Positions 1-9,279 of a DNA stretch of 64,000 nt are shown here, one piece after another. Position numbers and translations under genes: made by a program. The DNA comes from GCA-003244245 sp052390115 (GTDB lineage: Bacteria; Actinomycetota; Actinomycetes; Mycobacteriales; Pseudonocardiaceae): the NCBI GenBank assembly GCA_052390115.1, contig JBQTHE010000031.1, forward strand, positions 1 through 64,000. The letters run 5' to 3'. Within the stretch, counting starts at the first letter, position 1. Each line of letters starts with the position of its first letter. The notes beneath the pieces are model-generated. The model made no database searches, was not told the origin of the DNA, and saw only the letters and a program-made list of their open reading frames with translations.

Positions 1-135
1 GCGATAACAATATCGGGTTCAGTGCGTTTCTCGCGGTTTTCGAACGTTGACACGCCGAGCCATTTATGGCGTTGTAGAGCAACGAGCCAACGCCGCGGAC
101 CGCGCCTCTAACTTAGCGGCATTGAGCCCTGCCGA

Positions 136-199
136 GCCGTGAACTCGACGCTACCGACATTCCCGTTCGTTCAGACGTCGGTCCTGTCGAGTTCACGGC
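136..199. repeat. Bipartite palindrome, family A copy 1
   Basis: A perfect 14-bp inverted repeat (GCCGTGAACTCGAC at 136-149 against its complement at 186-199) encloses a second perfect 6-bp arm pair (ACCGAC 153-158, GTCGGT 177-182). The whole can fold as a stepped hairpin of about 64 nt. A close relative lies at 14643-14701, and a similarly built one with a related outer arm lies at 16548-16613. I see no transposase. It could be a mobile palindromic (REP- or MITE-like) element or a structured terminator. The remaining bases of 1-374 show no gene. Confidence 0.7.
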
Positions 200-374
200 G
201 GCGACCGGAGGGCAATCCCCGACCTATGCCTCCGGCTGGTCTGATATCTGCCAGCAGGCAGATGTAGTGCGGGCAACGCGGTCATAGCTTGGCTGAAGGT
301 GCGAAGTCGAGGCCGCGTAGGCCAACAGCAGACGACAAGCACATCTGACCCGCACTACCCACCCGGAGATAGCC

Positions 375-1451
375 ATGTCCACCCTCTCCTGCCCGCAGTG
401 TGCCCCGCCGGTGACGGTGATCGACCAGTTATTAGTGGGTGCCACCAAACTGGGCGCGGCAGCGCCTACCGCCCCTGGCGCTGTTTTGTCGGCTCGTCAC
501 GAGCGCGAAACGGCCTCGAAAATACTGAGGGTCATCATGGAGCACCAGCGGCTGGCTACGGATTCATTCTGTGTCTCTCGTCCCTGCGGCAGCTGCCTGG
601 AGGTCCATCGGGGGCGCGTCATGCGGTTCGTCGCCCGAGGCATCCCGGTGGAGTTCGTACTTCCAGCCTTCCCTGCCAAGTCCCCAAATAACTCGAAGGT
701 ACTCGGTGTTACCCCTGACATGGCGGAACGGCTCTCGCTCGAGTTCCTCCGTGCCATATGCGAGCGAGTTCGGCAGATTTACCGGCACGGCGCAAAAATC
801 ATCGTCTGCTCCGACGGTCGGGTGTTCAGCGACCTCGTCCAGATTAGCGACTCAAACGTCACCCGCTACCAAGCTGAGCTGCGGGAAATGATCGATGCGA
901 TCGGGCCGGACTCGCTCGCCCTGTTCAATCTTGATGACGAGTACATCGGCTATGCGCACACGGCGATGCGCCGGGCGCTGATCGGACGCTACGGCGAAGA
1001 TGTTGAGGTGTTCAAGCAGCAGGTTCGCGCCGGGGGTGAACAGCTGACGCTATACCGCGGAATCACAAGATTTCTGGTAGAGGATGCCGACACTCCCGAT
1101 TACCAAGGGAGTCGAGCTGCTCTTCAGCGAGAATGTCGCGAGCGCGCCTATAGGGTGATCCAGCGAAGCAAGGCATGGGGGGAGCTGGTCGCGGAGCGGT
1201 TCCCGGATGCCGTGCGACTGTCGATTCACCCCCAGCCTTGTGCCTCTGCCAAGCTCGGCATAAATCTTGTTGAGACCCCGGACAACTGGCTCACACCTTG
1301 GCACAGCACGGCTGTCGATGTCGGCGGCAGGTTCGTGCTCATGAAGCGGTACCAGGCAGAAGCCATGGGCGCGGAGCTTGTTCATGTCGACGGGAGACCG
1401 TCGCATTATAAAGCGAGGCGCACGAACACCTGTTTGGGCCTGGTCGCCTGA
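375..1451 (+). CDS. Isocyanide synthase, PvcA/DIT1 family
   Basis: The 358-residue product matches the DIT1/PvcA (isonitrile synthase) family. Characterised members convert the amino group of L-Tyr or L-Trp to an isocyanide using ribulose-5-phosphate carbon. Visible family blocks are FVLPAFPAKS at about residues 94-103 and CSDGRVFSDLV at about 145-155, followed by the family-type C-terminal half. Length is close to PvcA (about 330 aa), with a longer N-terminus containing three CxxC-like cysteines. The ATG at 375 has a GGAG six bases upstream. The next gene, 60 bp downstream, is a PvcB-like dioxygenase, which is the usual partner and supports the call. Substrate (Tyr or Trp) cannot be read from sequence alone. 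Confidence 0.85.
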   Translation: MSTLSCPQCAPPVTVIDQLLVGATKLGAAAPTAPGAVLSARHERETASKILRVIMEHQRLATDSFCVSRPCGSCLEVHRGRVMRFVARGIPVEFVLPAFPAKSPNNSKVLGVTPDMAERLSLEFLRAICERVRQIYRHGAKIIVCSDGRVFSDLVQISDSNVTRYQAELREMIDAIGPDSLALFNLDDEYIGYAHTAMRRALIGRYGEDVEVFKQQVRAGGEQLTLYRGITRFLVEDADTPDYQGSRAALQRECRERAYRVIQRSKAWGELVAERFPDAVRLSIHPQPCASAKLGINLVETPDNWLTPWHSTAVDVGGRFVLMKRYQAEAMGAELVHVDGRPSHYKARRTNTCLGLVA

Positions 1452-1511
1452 GGTCATCAAGAATCCCCAATCCCCAACATCGGCGAGCTTTGACGAAATC
1501 AGGAGAAGACC

Positions 1512-2367
1512 GTGAAATCATTGCATCCGCGCCTGCCCTACCAGTTCGACGTGGAAGTCATGTCGCCATGCGGGGTGATGATCCGCCCCCGAACGGCGAG
1601 CGCCGATCCGACCGAGGTCCCGGTTTCGGTAGCACGAGAGCTGGCGCGTGAACACCATCTGCTCGTCCTGCGTGGCTTCGATCCGTTCCCAGGTCCACAT
1701 GAACTAGCCCGCTACGCCGAATCATGGGGACAAGTGTTGACCTGGTCTTTTGGAGTCGTGCTCGAGCTTGTTGAGCACGAACGCCCCGCCGATCACATTT
1801 TCGACAACACTGCGGTGACATTCCACTGGGACGGCATGTTCGTGGAACGGATACCGGAGTTCCAGATCTTCCAATGCGTCAGCGCGCTCGCCGATGAGCA
1901 GGGTGGACGTACCATCTTCTGCGACACGACCCGGGTACTCGCCCGAGCGTGTCCTGCGACCCGGACGTTGTGGGCGGGGCTGACCCTGACTTACAGAGTC
2001 GCCAAAGAATCCCACTACGGTGGCACGGCTACTTCACCGCTCGTTGTCGAACACCCGAACTGCGGGTTTCCTACCATGCGGTATCTGGAACGTGTTCCTG
2101 ACGACATCGTCTACCTCAACCGGCCAAGGGTCGAGTTCCACGACGTCCCGGCCGAGCATGTTGCTGAGATCGAACAGCAGCTGCGGGATGCGCTGTATGA
2201 CCCGGACCACTGCTACGCCCACACCTGGCAGGCAGGGGATGTTGTCGTTGCGGACAAACTACACGCTGCTACACGGCCGGGAACCCTATGCCAGCGAGTG
2301 CGGACGCCACCTGCGGCGCGTCCACGTCCTCGGTGACCCACCGCTGATGAACCCCGCGTTGCGCTGA
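1512..2367 (+). pseudogene. PvcB-like Fe(II)/2-oxoglutarate dioxygenase, frameshifted
   Basis: This is a TauD/TfdA-family oxygenase (PvcB type) that would act on the isonitrile amino acid made by the upstream gene, for example by oxidative decarboxylation to a vinyl isonitrile. It starts at GTG 1512 after AGGAGAAG. The metal ligands H105 and D107 (HWDGMF) are in the first frame. The distal His and the 2-oxoglutarate-binding Arg region (YTLLHGREPY) are present only in another forward frame, ending at the TGA at 2365-2367. The first frame instead runs into an unrelated tail and stops at 2336. One extra A in the AAA at 2256-2258 explains the switch: GCGGAC-AAC-TAC would read A-D-N-Y. As given, the enzyme lacks catalytic residues. 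It is either a pseudogene or a sequence error at a short homopolymer. Confidence 0.8.
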
Positions 2368-2677
2368 TCCGCCCGATAACAGAACAACTCAGCAGGATTA
2401 AGGGGAAGACAAATGATCGAGAACCTCCACGGCGAGGACCGGAGACCAGATCCCGGCGACTCAGCCACCAGTGTTTCGAGAGTCTGCTCCGTGAAGAGGC
2501 GAACCAAAAGGATATGTCGTGCTTGACACCACCTGGGCTCCACCTGGGCCCGCCGCCTCGGTGTCCGGCGCTCCGGGGGGATATATAGAATCGCCCGCTG
2601 GCAGTTGATGGAGCGCCTTCAACAACTTCAGCAGGCCCCTGTGGAGCGGGTTCTGAGCGGGTTCTGAGCGAGTCCGC
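2368..2677. other. Gene-free stretch
   Basis: No open frame here resembles a protein family I know, and I see no clear promoter or terminator. An 11-nt direct duplication (GAGCGGGTTCT, near 2643-2665) lies at its right end, just before the gene debris that follows. The stretch is most simply read as decayed sequence between the dioxygenase and the regulator remnants. Confidence 0.4.
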
Positions 2678-2786
2678 CGTACAGGGCGGCGACCTGACCG
2701 CGAACGAGCCGCCGTTCGAAGATATTGTCGCCCGTGGTCATCCGCATTTCGTTGAATTCTACGAGACAGAAGCCTTCCTCATGGAC
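2678..2786 (+). pseudogene. N-terminal fragment of a MEDS-domain protein
   Basis: One forward frame reads into PHFVEFYETEAFLM at about 2741-2783, which fits the opening of MEDS (DcmR sensory) domains, where HFVxFYExDxFL is typical. No start codon is clear. The frame is cut at about 2786, where it joins a fragment of a different gene. I infer a truncated remnant with no function. The assignment rests on one short motif. Confidence 0.4.
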
Positions 2787-2788
2787 TG

Positions 2789-2896
2789 GCGCTTGCCGGG
2801 ACCGCTGAACCACACGTGCTCGGCGCCGGACGAGACAACCCCGTGCTGCGAAGCCTCGCCACCGAGCTACCCAACCTGCGCGCTGTGATCGGACGC
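2789..2896 (+). pseudogene. Short fragment of cyclase-STAND-LuxR paralogue (mid-region)
   Basis: This reads A-L-A-G-T-A-E-P-H-V-L-G-A-G-R-D and continues N-P-V-L-R-S-L-A-T-E-L-P-N-L-R-A. It is nearly identical to the stretch at about 7549-7650 of the intact regulator downstream (LALAQAAEPQVLGAGRDEPV). It belongs to the middle of that protein (end of the STAND region, start of the helical repeats), yet here it precedes a cyclase-domain fragment. The parts have therefore been shuffled or deleted relative to each other. Confidence 0.7.
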
Positions 2897-2942
2897 CACG
2901 TCTGCCATCCGGCAGATGTTCTGACCAGGCCCATCGCGGAGC

Positions 2943-5703
2943 GTGTTTACCCGGCCGTCGGATGCGCTGGCCGCGGCCCTCGACGTGCAGCGTGCTTTCA
3001 CTGAGGAACCGTGGGTGGACGGCCGGGCGCTGCAGGTCCGGCTGGCGTTGCACACGGGGGAGGCGCAGCTCCATGGCGATGATTACGTTGGACGGGCGGT
3101 CATCCGCTGCGCCCAGCTGCGCGCCATCGCCCATGGCGGGCAGACCGTGCTCTCCGGCGTCACCCGCGACCTGGTCGCTGATCGCCTCCCTGACCGGGTG
3201 AGCCTGCGGGACCTGGGCTCGCACCGCCTGAAGGACCTTGGCCAGCCAGAGCGGGTGTGGCAGGTGTGCCATCCCGACCTGACGAATGATTTCCCGCCGC
3301 TGCGCTCCCTCGATGCGGTCGTCAATAACCTCCCGACCCAGCTCACCTCGTTCGTGGGACGGGATGTGGAGCTGGCCGAGTTGGGCCGAGTGTTCGAAGC
3401 GGCGCGACTCGGGGTCCCGGGAGAGGTGACCTGGCGGGTGCCCTCACTCGGCGAGGAGGCCGGAGCCCATTTGTTCATGGAGCGGGCCGCCCTCGTGCGG
3501 CCGGGGTTCACCGTGGAGAGCGACGACGCCGAGGTAGTGGGGCAGATCTGCCGGCGCCTCGACGGCCTGCCTCTGGCCATCGAGCTGGCCGCCGCCCGGG
3601 TCCGCATGATGTCCCCGGCTGGGATCGCCGCGGCCCTCGGCGACCGGTTCCGCCTCCTCACGGGCGGGAGCCGGACCGCGCTGCCCCGCCAGCAGACGCT
3701 CGAGACCTCGGTGGGGTGGAGCTACGACCTGCTCGACGACGCCGAGCGGGCGCTGCTGCGTCGCCTGTCGGTGTTCGCCGGCGGTTTCACCCTCGATGCG
3801 GCCGAGAGCGTGTGCGCCGACGAGATCGTGGACCGCTACGCGGTGCTGGATGTCCTGTCCCGCCTGGTGGACAAGTCCCTCGTCCAGGCCGACGTCGATC
3901 AGGCCGACGTTAATCAGGTACAGGGCCGTTACGGCCTGCTCGAGACAATCCGGTTCTTCGCCCGGGGTCACCTGGTGGGCTCCGGGGAGAGCGACGTGAC
4001 CCGGGAACGCCATCGGGACTTCTTCCTCGCCTTGGCGGAACGGGCCGAGCCGGAGTTGGCCCTGGCCGGTGGCCCCGCGTGGCTGGACCGCCTCGAGCAG
4101 GAGTGGGACAACCTCCAAGCTGCCGCTGAGTGGTGTGACGCCACCGGGGCCTACGAACCGTTCCTGCGCCTCGTCACCGCGCTGACCCTCTTCTATGAGT
4201 TGCACTCCCACCTCCAAGCCGGAGGCCGGCGATTCGCCCAGGCCCTGGCCCGCGATGAAGGCCCCTCGGTGCTTCGGGCCCGGGCGCTGTGGGGAGCGGC
4301 CCACGTGGCGATCTACGGCGGCGACGCTGAGTCAATGGGGCGATACGCCACCCCGGCCTTAGAGATGGCCGAGGACGTCAGCGACGAATGGGCGATGAGT
4401 CGGGCCCTCAACACCAACGGACTAGTGGCCACCTGGCTGCGCCCGGAACCGGAGCAGGCCCGCGTCCTTCTCCAGCGGAGCATCGCCCTCGGTCAGAAGC
4501 TCGGAGACCACTGGGTAGTCGGCGCCGGGTGGAAGTTGATGACGGTCGCCTGGATGATCCAGGACGACTACCAAGGGCTCGCCCCCGCGCTGGCCGAATT
4601 GGGTCGGGTCGCCGAGCGTCTGGGCCACCCGTACTGCATCGCCTGGTACCACACCATCGTGGGATGGGCGGGCGTGCACCGGGGGGACTTCGCCACAGCG
4701 GAACGGGCCTTGGAAACCGCCCTCGAACACGACAGGGAAATCGGGGGAGCCTCCACCGCCGGGATCGCCATGGCGTTGCTCGGCGAGATCGAGTCCCTGA
4801 CCGGCCGCTACGACGCGGCCGAGGCACGCCTCGGCCCGTTCCTCAAGCGGGCGGCTGCCACCGGCGACTACCTCGGGGCCCCGTGGGGCGTGCCGGCGCT
4901 CGCCTGGCTCCTGGTCGGCCGCGGGGCCCCGGCCGACGCCCGCGACATGGTCGGACCGTTCGTGGAGCTCCTGCGCCCACTCGGCGTTCCCTACCACGTC
5001 TCTCGAGGGCTCTGGGTGCTCGGCGCCGCCCACCTTGCTACCGGTGACCTCGAGGCCGCCGAAGCGGCCCTCATCGAAGCCAACGAGCTCGCCACGGCCA
5101 TCAGCAACCCCTGGCTGGCCGCCCATCACCTCGGCGAACTCGCCCGCCGCCGGGATGACACGAGCCAGGCCGAGGATCTCCACCACGAAGCCCTGACGCT
5201 CCGGGCCCGGGCGGGCCTGCGCCCAGGCGTCGCCGAGTCGCTTGATTCACTGGCCGCGCTGGCCACCGACCAGGAGAGCTTTTCGGAGGCAGCCCGCCTG
5301 TTCGGTGCCGCCGGCGCCCTGCGGACCGAGATCGGCTTGGCCCGATGGCCGGCGGACCAGTCCGGCTACCACACCGACGTGGCCAGGGCCCGAGACGCCC
5401 TCGGTGAGCACGCCTTCGACGCCGCCTGGGCCGAAGGGCAGGTGCTCACCGTCGACGAAGCGGTCGCCTACGTATCGCGGGTCCGAGGTGAACGCAAACG
5501 CCCGTCCGCGGCTGGGCCAGTCTCACCCCCACCGAACTTAAGGTCGTCAAACTCGTTGCCAAAGGCCTCACCAACCCCGAAGTCGGCGAGCGACTCTTCA
5601 TCGGACGGGGCACCGTGAAAACCCATCTGGCTCACGTCTTCGCCAGGCTCGGCATCGCCAGCCGATCAGAACTGGCCGCCGAAGCGACCCGCCGCGCGCT
5701 GTA
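2943..5703 (+). pseudogene. Decayed cyclase-STAND ATPase-TPR-LuxR regulator
   Basis: This is homologous along its length to the intact gene at 5866-9261 but carries three lesions. The class III cyclase domain lacks its N-terminus, starting at FTRPSDALAAALDVQRAF and so missing the metal-binding FTDVEGST block. An in-frame deletion joins FVGRDVELAELGRVFEAA directly to GVPGEVTWRVPSL, removing about 130 residues with the Walker A and B motifs. Near 5500 the frame shifts: the current frame stops at 5618, while the LuxR helix-turn-helix (SLTPTELKVVKLVAKGL, then RGTVKTHLAHVFARLG) continues in a second forward frame to the TAG at 5701-5703. With no cyclase metal site, no P-loop and a detached DNA-binding domain, it is a pseudogene of a tandem duplicate. 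Confidence 0.85.
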
Positions 5704-5865
5704 GGAGACGCTTCGACACCCTGTTCTCCGACGGATCCGCCGCCCGCACAGTCGGTGGTGAGAAGGCGATCCGGTCGAAGTCCATGTACGTGCGGTCCCT
5801 GGCGATGGGACTATTGCGAGTCTCCGGGCCGGGCGGGTCGGCCCGCTGCGGTGGGGACGGCCCCA

Positions 5866-8800
5866 GTGGACGTGAGTAGCGTCGAGCAGGCCACCTTTCA
5901 CCTGCCGAATCTGCCGGTCGGCACGGTCACGTTCATGCTGACTGACGTCGAGGGGTCGACGGGCCTGTGGGAATCTGCCCCGGAAGCGATGAGTGCTGCT
6001 GTCGGCCGCCACTACGAGCTGCTCGACGCGGCGATCGCGCTGCACAGCGGGGTCCGGCCGCTGGAGCAGGGCGAGGGCGACAGCGTCGTGGCGGCGTTCA
6101 CCCGTGCCTCGGACGCGCTGGGGGCCGCGCTAGACATCCAGCGTGCCTTTTACTCCGAGCGCTGGCCGGCGGGTACGTGCTTGAGGTTACGTATCGCGCT
6201 GCACACCGCTGAGGCTCAGCTGCGTGATGAGGGGAATTATTTCGGTCCAGCGGTCAACCGCTGCGCCCGGTTGCGCGCGGTCGCGCACCGCGGCCAGGTG
6301 GTCCTGTCCCGGACGACGCGCGATCTCGTCCTCGACCGGCTTCCTGACGGCGTCGAGCTGGCCGACCTGGGTGTGCACCGGCTCCGCGATCTTGGCCGGG
6401 CCGAGCATGTATTCGGGTTGCTGCACCCTGATCTGCCCGTGGCGTTCCCGCCGCTGCGCTCGCTGGACATAGTGCTTAACAATCTGCCCAGCGAGCTGAC
6501 CAGTTTCGTCGGGCGACGCGCCGAGCTGACGCAGATCGACGATCCGCTGCAGCGGGCGCGGCTGCTCACACTCACCGGTGCTGGGGGCTGCGGCAAGACC
6601 CGCCTGGCGCTGCAGGCCGCCGCCGACGCGATGGACCGCCACCCCGATGGCGTGTGGTGGGTCGAGCTCGCGCGCTTGGAGGACCCCACGCTGCTGCCGG
6701 CTGCGGTGATCGGCGCCCTAGGGCTGCGCGAGGTGCCGGGCCGGGCCCTGCAGGACACCCTCGTCGAGCACCTGCGCGCCCGCCACGCGCTGGTTGTCCT
6801 GGATAACTGCGAGCACCTGCTGGTCGCCTGTGCGGAGCTTGCGGATGCCCTGTTGCGCGGGTGCCCGTCGCTGACCATCCTGGCGACAAGTCGGGCGCCA
6901 CTGGGTGTGCCCGGCGAGACCACCTGGCGGGTGCCGTCGATGTCGCTGCCCGCCGAGCCCCACCGCGAGCCGATCGAGGCGCTGCGCCAGTCCGACGCGG
7001 TTTCGCTGTTCATCGACCGCGCCACGCAGGTCCGCCACAACTTCACGATCACCGCAGCCAACGCGCCAGCGGTGGCGCAGATCTGCCACGACCTCGACGG
7101 CATCCCGCTGGCCATCGAACTGGCCGCCGCGCGGGTGCGGATGCTGGCCCCCGAGCAGATCGCCCACGCCCTGAGCGACCGCTTCCACCTGCTCACCGGC
7201 GGCGCCCGCACGGTGATGCCACGCCACCAGACCCTGCAGGCCTCCATCAACTGGAGCCACGAGCTGCTCAACGCCGGCGAACGGACGCTGCTGCGGCGAC
7301 TGGCGGTCTTCGCCGGAGGCTGGACCCTGGACGCAGCCGACCAAGTATGTCCGGGCGAGGGGATCGACCGCTACGACGTGCTCGACCTGCTGACCGGACT
7401 GGTCGACAAATCCCTGGTCACCACCGACGAGCAGGGCACCGAGACGCGTTACCGCCTGCTGGAGACCGTCCGCCAGTACGCCACCGGCCGGCTGGCCGAA
7501 GCCGGCGAGGTCGACGGCCTGCGTGACCGCCACTTGGCCTACCACCTCGCGCTGGCGCAGGCCGCCGAGCCACAAGTGCTCGGCGCCGGGCGAGACGAGC
7601 CCGTCCTGCGCAGCCTCGCCGCCGAGCTGCCGAACCTGCGCGCTGCCCTTGAGCGGGCGGCAGCGAGCGACGCGAACGCCGGGCTGCGTCTGGTGGGCGC
7701 GCTGACGCTGTTCTGGCTGTTCACCGGCCGTTACCAGGAGGGTGACGTGGCGTACGCCCGCGCGCTTGACGCCGCTGGCGAGCAGCCAACCCCGCTGCGT
7801 GGACGGGTACTGGCTGGCCGCGCGCATCTCGCGCAGCACGGCGGCGCCTACCAGGCAGCCCACGAGTGGGCGCAGGCAGCGCTGGAGACCGGCCAGGCCT
7901 GCGGCGACTCGTGGACCCAGGGGCGAGCCTTGAACGTCCTCGGGCGCTCGGTCTCCTTGCGCGACCCGCCCAGCGGGCGGCCGCTGCTCCGGCGCAGCGC
8001 ACAGCTGGCCACCCTTACCGGCGACGAATGGAGCTGGATCGGTGCTTCGCAGACCCTCGCGATTGCCTGGAATTGGCAAGACGAGTTCGACACTGCCCGT
8101 CCGATACTCGATGAGGCGTATGCAGCCGCCACCCGGCTTGGTTACCGGAGGGGGATCGCGCTCCACTGGTTCTGCCTGGGCTGGGAAGCGATGTTCCAAG
8201 GGCGGCTGGATGAGGCCCGGGAGCTGCTGGCGCGTTCTGTCGCTGCGAGCGACGAGGTCGGTGACCCATTCCCGAGCGGTCTTGCCAATGGCTTCCTGGT
8301 TTACGTGCACCTTGCTCGCGGCGATACGGAGCTTGCGTACTCGCTCGCCAGCGACAACCTCGGGCGGGTACGGGAGGCCGGCGCGGGTCTGCCCTTGGGC
8401 ATGGCTCACCAGATGGTGGGCAGGGCCGAGATGGCGCGGGGAGAGCTCCCCGCAGCACGCGAACATCTCCGGACCGCTGTCAACATCGATCGCGGTGGAT
8501 TCACCATGCTCCTTACCTGGGACCTCGCTGCTCTGGGCACCCTGGACCGGGTCGACGGCAACCTCGACGCGGCCCGGACCTGCGGCGATGAGGCCCTGCA
8601 GGTGGCCCGGCGGCTGGGTAGCGGATGGATGCAGGCGGGCGCCGAGCGCCTGCTGAGCCGTCTCTCGCTCGCCGCCGGCGAGGCGAGTGAAGCCGAGCGG
8701 TACGTCCACGACGCGCTGGGCCGCCTGGTGACGAAGGGGTTCGCGATCGACATCCCGGAGTGCCTCGACATCCTCGCCGCCGTCGCCGCCACGCAAGAGA

Positions 8801-9261
8801 GCTTCGAGGAGGCCGCGCGGCTGCTGGGCGCTGCAGCGGCCGGCCGGGAACGGCTTGGCACCGTCCGCTTTCCTCCCGAGCTGGAGTTCTGGGCCTCCGT
8901 CGAGCGCACCATCGGGGAAGCTCTCGGACCCGACGGCTACGACACCACGTTCGCCGCAGGTGCCGCACTGGCAACCGATGAGGCAGTCGCTTATGTCCGC
9001 CGGGCCCGGGGCGAGCGAAAGCGCCCGTCACGCGGCTGGGACAGCCTGACCCCGACCGAGATTGAGATCGTGCGCCACATCGCCGCTGGCCTCACCAACC
9101 GCCAGATCGGCGAGCGCATGTTCGTCACCCCCGGCACCGTCAAGGCCCACCTCTCACACATCTTCGCGAAGCTGGGCACCCCGTCACGCGCCTACCTGGC
9201 CGCCGAAGCCACCAGGCGTGCACTCGGTCCACCTCCCGCCACCGGCGCCGCCAAGCTATAG
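5866..9261 (+). CDS. Class III nucleotidyl cyclase / STAND ATPase / TPR / LuxR regulator
   Basis: A large signal-responsive transcription factor of about 1131 aa, like mycobacterial Rv0386, Rv1358 and Rv2488c. In order it has a class III adenylate/guanylate cyclase domain (about residues 20-190, with FMLTDVEGST and GEGDSVVAAF blocks), a STAND/AP-ATPase module (Walker A GAGGCGKT at 238-245, Walker B VVLDNCEHL), helical TPR-like repeats, and a C-terminal LuxR helix-turn-helix (about 1061-1110, LTPTEIEIVRHIAAGLTNRQ). GTG 5866 or GTG 5872 is the likely start. The open frame extends upstream without homology and without a good ribosome site. It follows its decayed paralogue. Ligand and target genes cannot be inferred. 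Cyclase activity is plausible but the substrate-specifying residues were not checked. Confidence 0.85.
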   Translation: MDVSSVEQATFHLPNLPVGTVTFMLTDVEGSTGLWESAPEAMSAAVGRHYELLDAAIALHSGVRPLEQGEGDSVVAAFTRASDALGAALDIQRAFYSERWPAGTCLRLRIALHTAEAQLRDEGNYFGPAVNRCARLRAVAHRGQVVLSRTTRDLVLDRLPDGVELADLGVHRLRDLGRAEHVFGLLHPDLPVAFPPLRSLDIVLNNLPSELTSFVGRRAELTQIDDPLQRARLLTLTGAGGCGKTRLALQAAADAMDRHPDGVWWVELARLEDPTLLPAAVIGALGLREVPGRALQDTLVEHLRARHALVVLDNCEHLLVACAELADALLRGCPSLTILATSRAPLGVPGETTWRVPSMSLPAEPHREPIEALRQSDAVSLFIDRATQVRHNFTITAANAPAVAQICHDLDGIPLAIELAAARVRMLAPEQIAHALSDRFHLLTGGARTVMPRHQTLQASINWSHELLNAGERTLLRRLAVFAGGWTLDAADQVCPGEGIDRYDVLDLLTGLVDKSLVTTDEQGTETRYRLLETVRQYATGRLAEAGEVDGLRDRHLAYHLALAQAAEPQVLGAGRDEPVLRSLAAELPNLRAALERAAASDANAGLRLVGALTLFWLFTGRYQEGDVAYARALDAAGEQPTPLRGRVLAGRAHLAQHGGAYQAAHEWAQAALETGQACGDSWTQGRALNVLGRSVSLRDPPSGRPLLRRSAQLATLTGDEWSWIGASQTLAIAWNWQDEFDTARPILDEAYAAATRLGYRRGIALHWFCLGWEAMFQGRLDEARELLARSVAASDEVGDPFPSGLANGFLVYVHLARGDTELAYSLASDNLGRVREAGAGLPLGMAHQMVGRAEMARGELPAAREHLRTAVNIDRGGFTMLLTWDLAALGTLDRVDGNLDAARTCGDEALQVARRLGSGWMQAGAERLLSRLSLAAGEASEAERYVHDALGRLVTKGFAIDIPECLDILAAVAATQESFEEAARLLGAAAAGRERLGTVRFPPELEFWASVERTIGEALGPDGYDTTFAAGAALATDEAVAYVRRARGERKRPSRGWDSLTPTEIEIVRHIAAGLTNRQIGERMFVTPGTVKAHLSHIFAKLGTPSRAYLAAEATRRALGPPPATGAAKL

Positions 9262-9279
9262 CCCCCGTTGAGTAGACGG

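Noticed and set aside
136..199. Family A palindrome as a simple rho-independent terminator
   Set aside because: No T-tract follows, the loop is long, and a near copy exists 14 kb away, which suits a dispersed element better.
1..2367. Isonitrile genes as part of the siderophore pathway
   Set aside because: They are more than 40 kb from the NIS operon, have no iron box that I can see, and staphyloferrin-type assembly needs no isonitrile.
6718..8796. 692-codon open frame on the minus strand
   Set aside because: It lies wholly antisense to the intact cyclase-STAND-LuxR gene, has no ribosome site, and its residues (Gln/Gly/Arg/Val-rich) reflect the codon pattern of the opposite strand.
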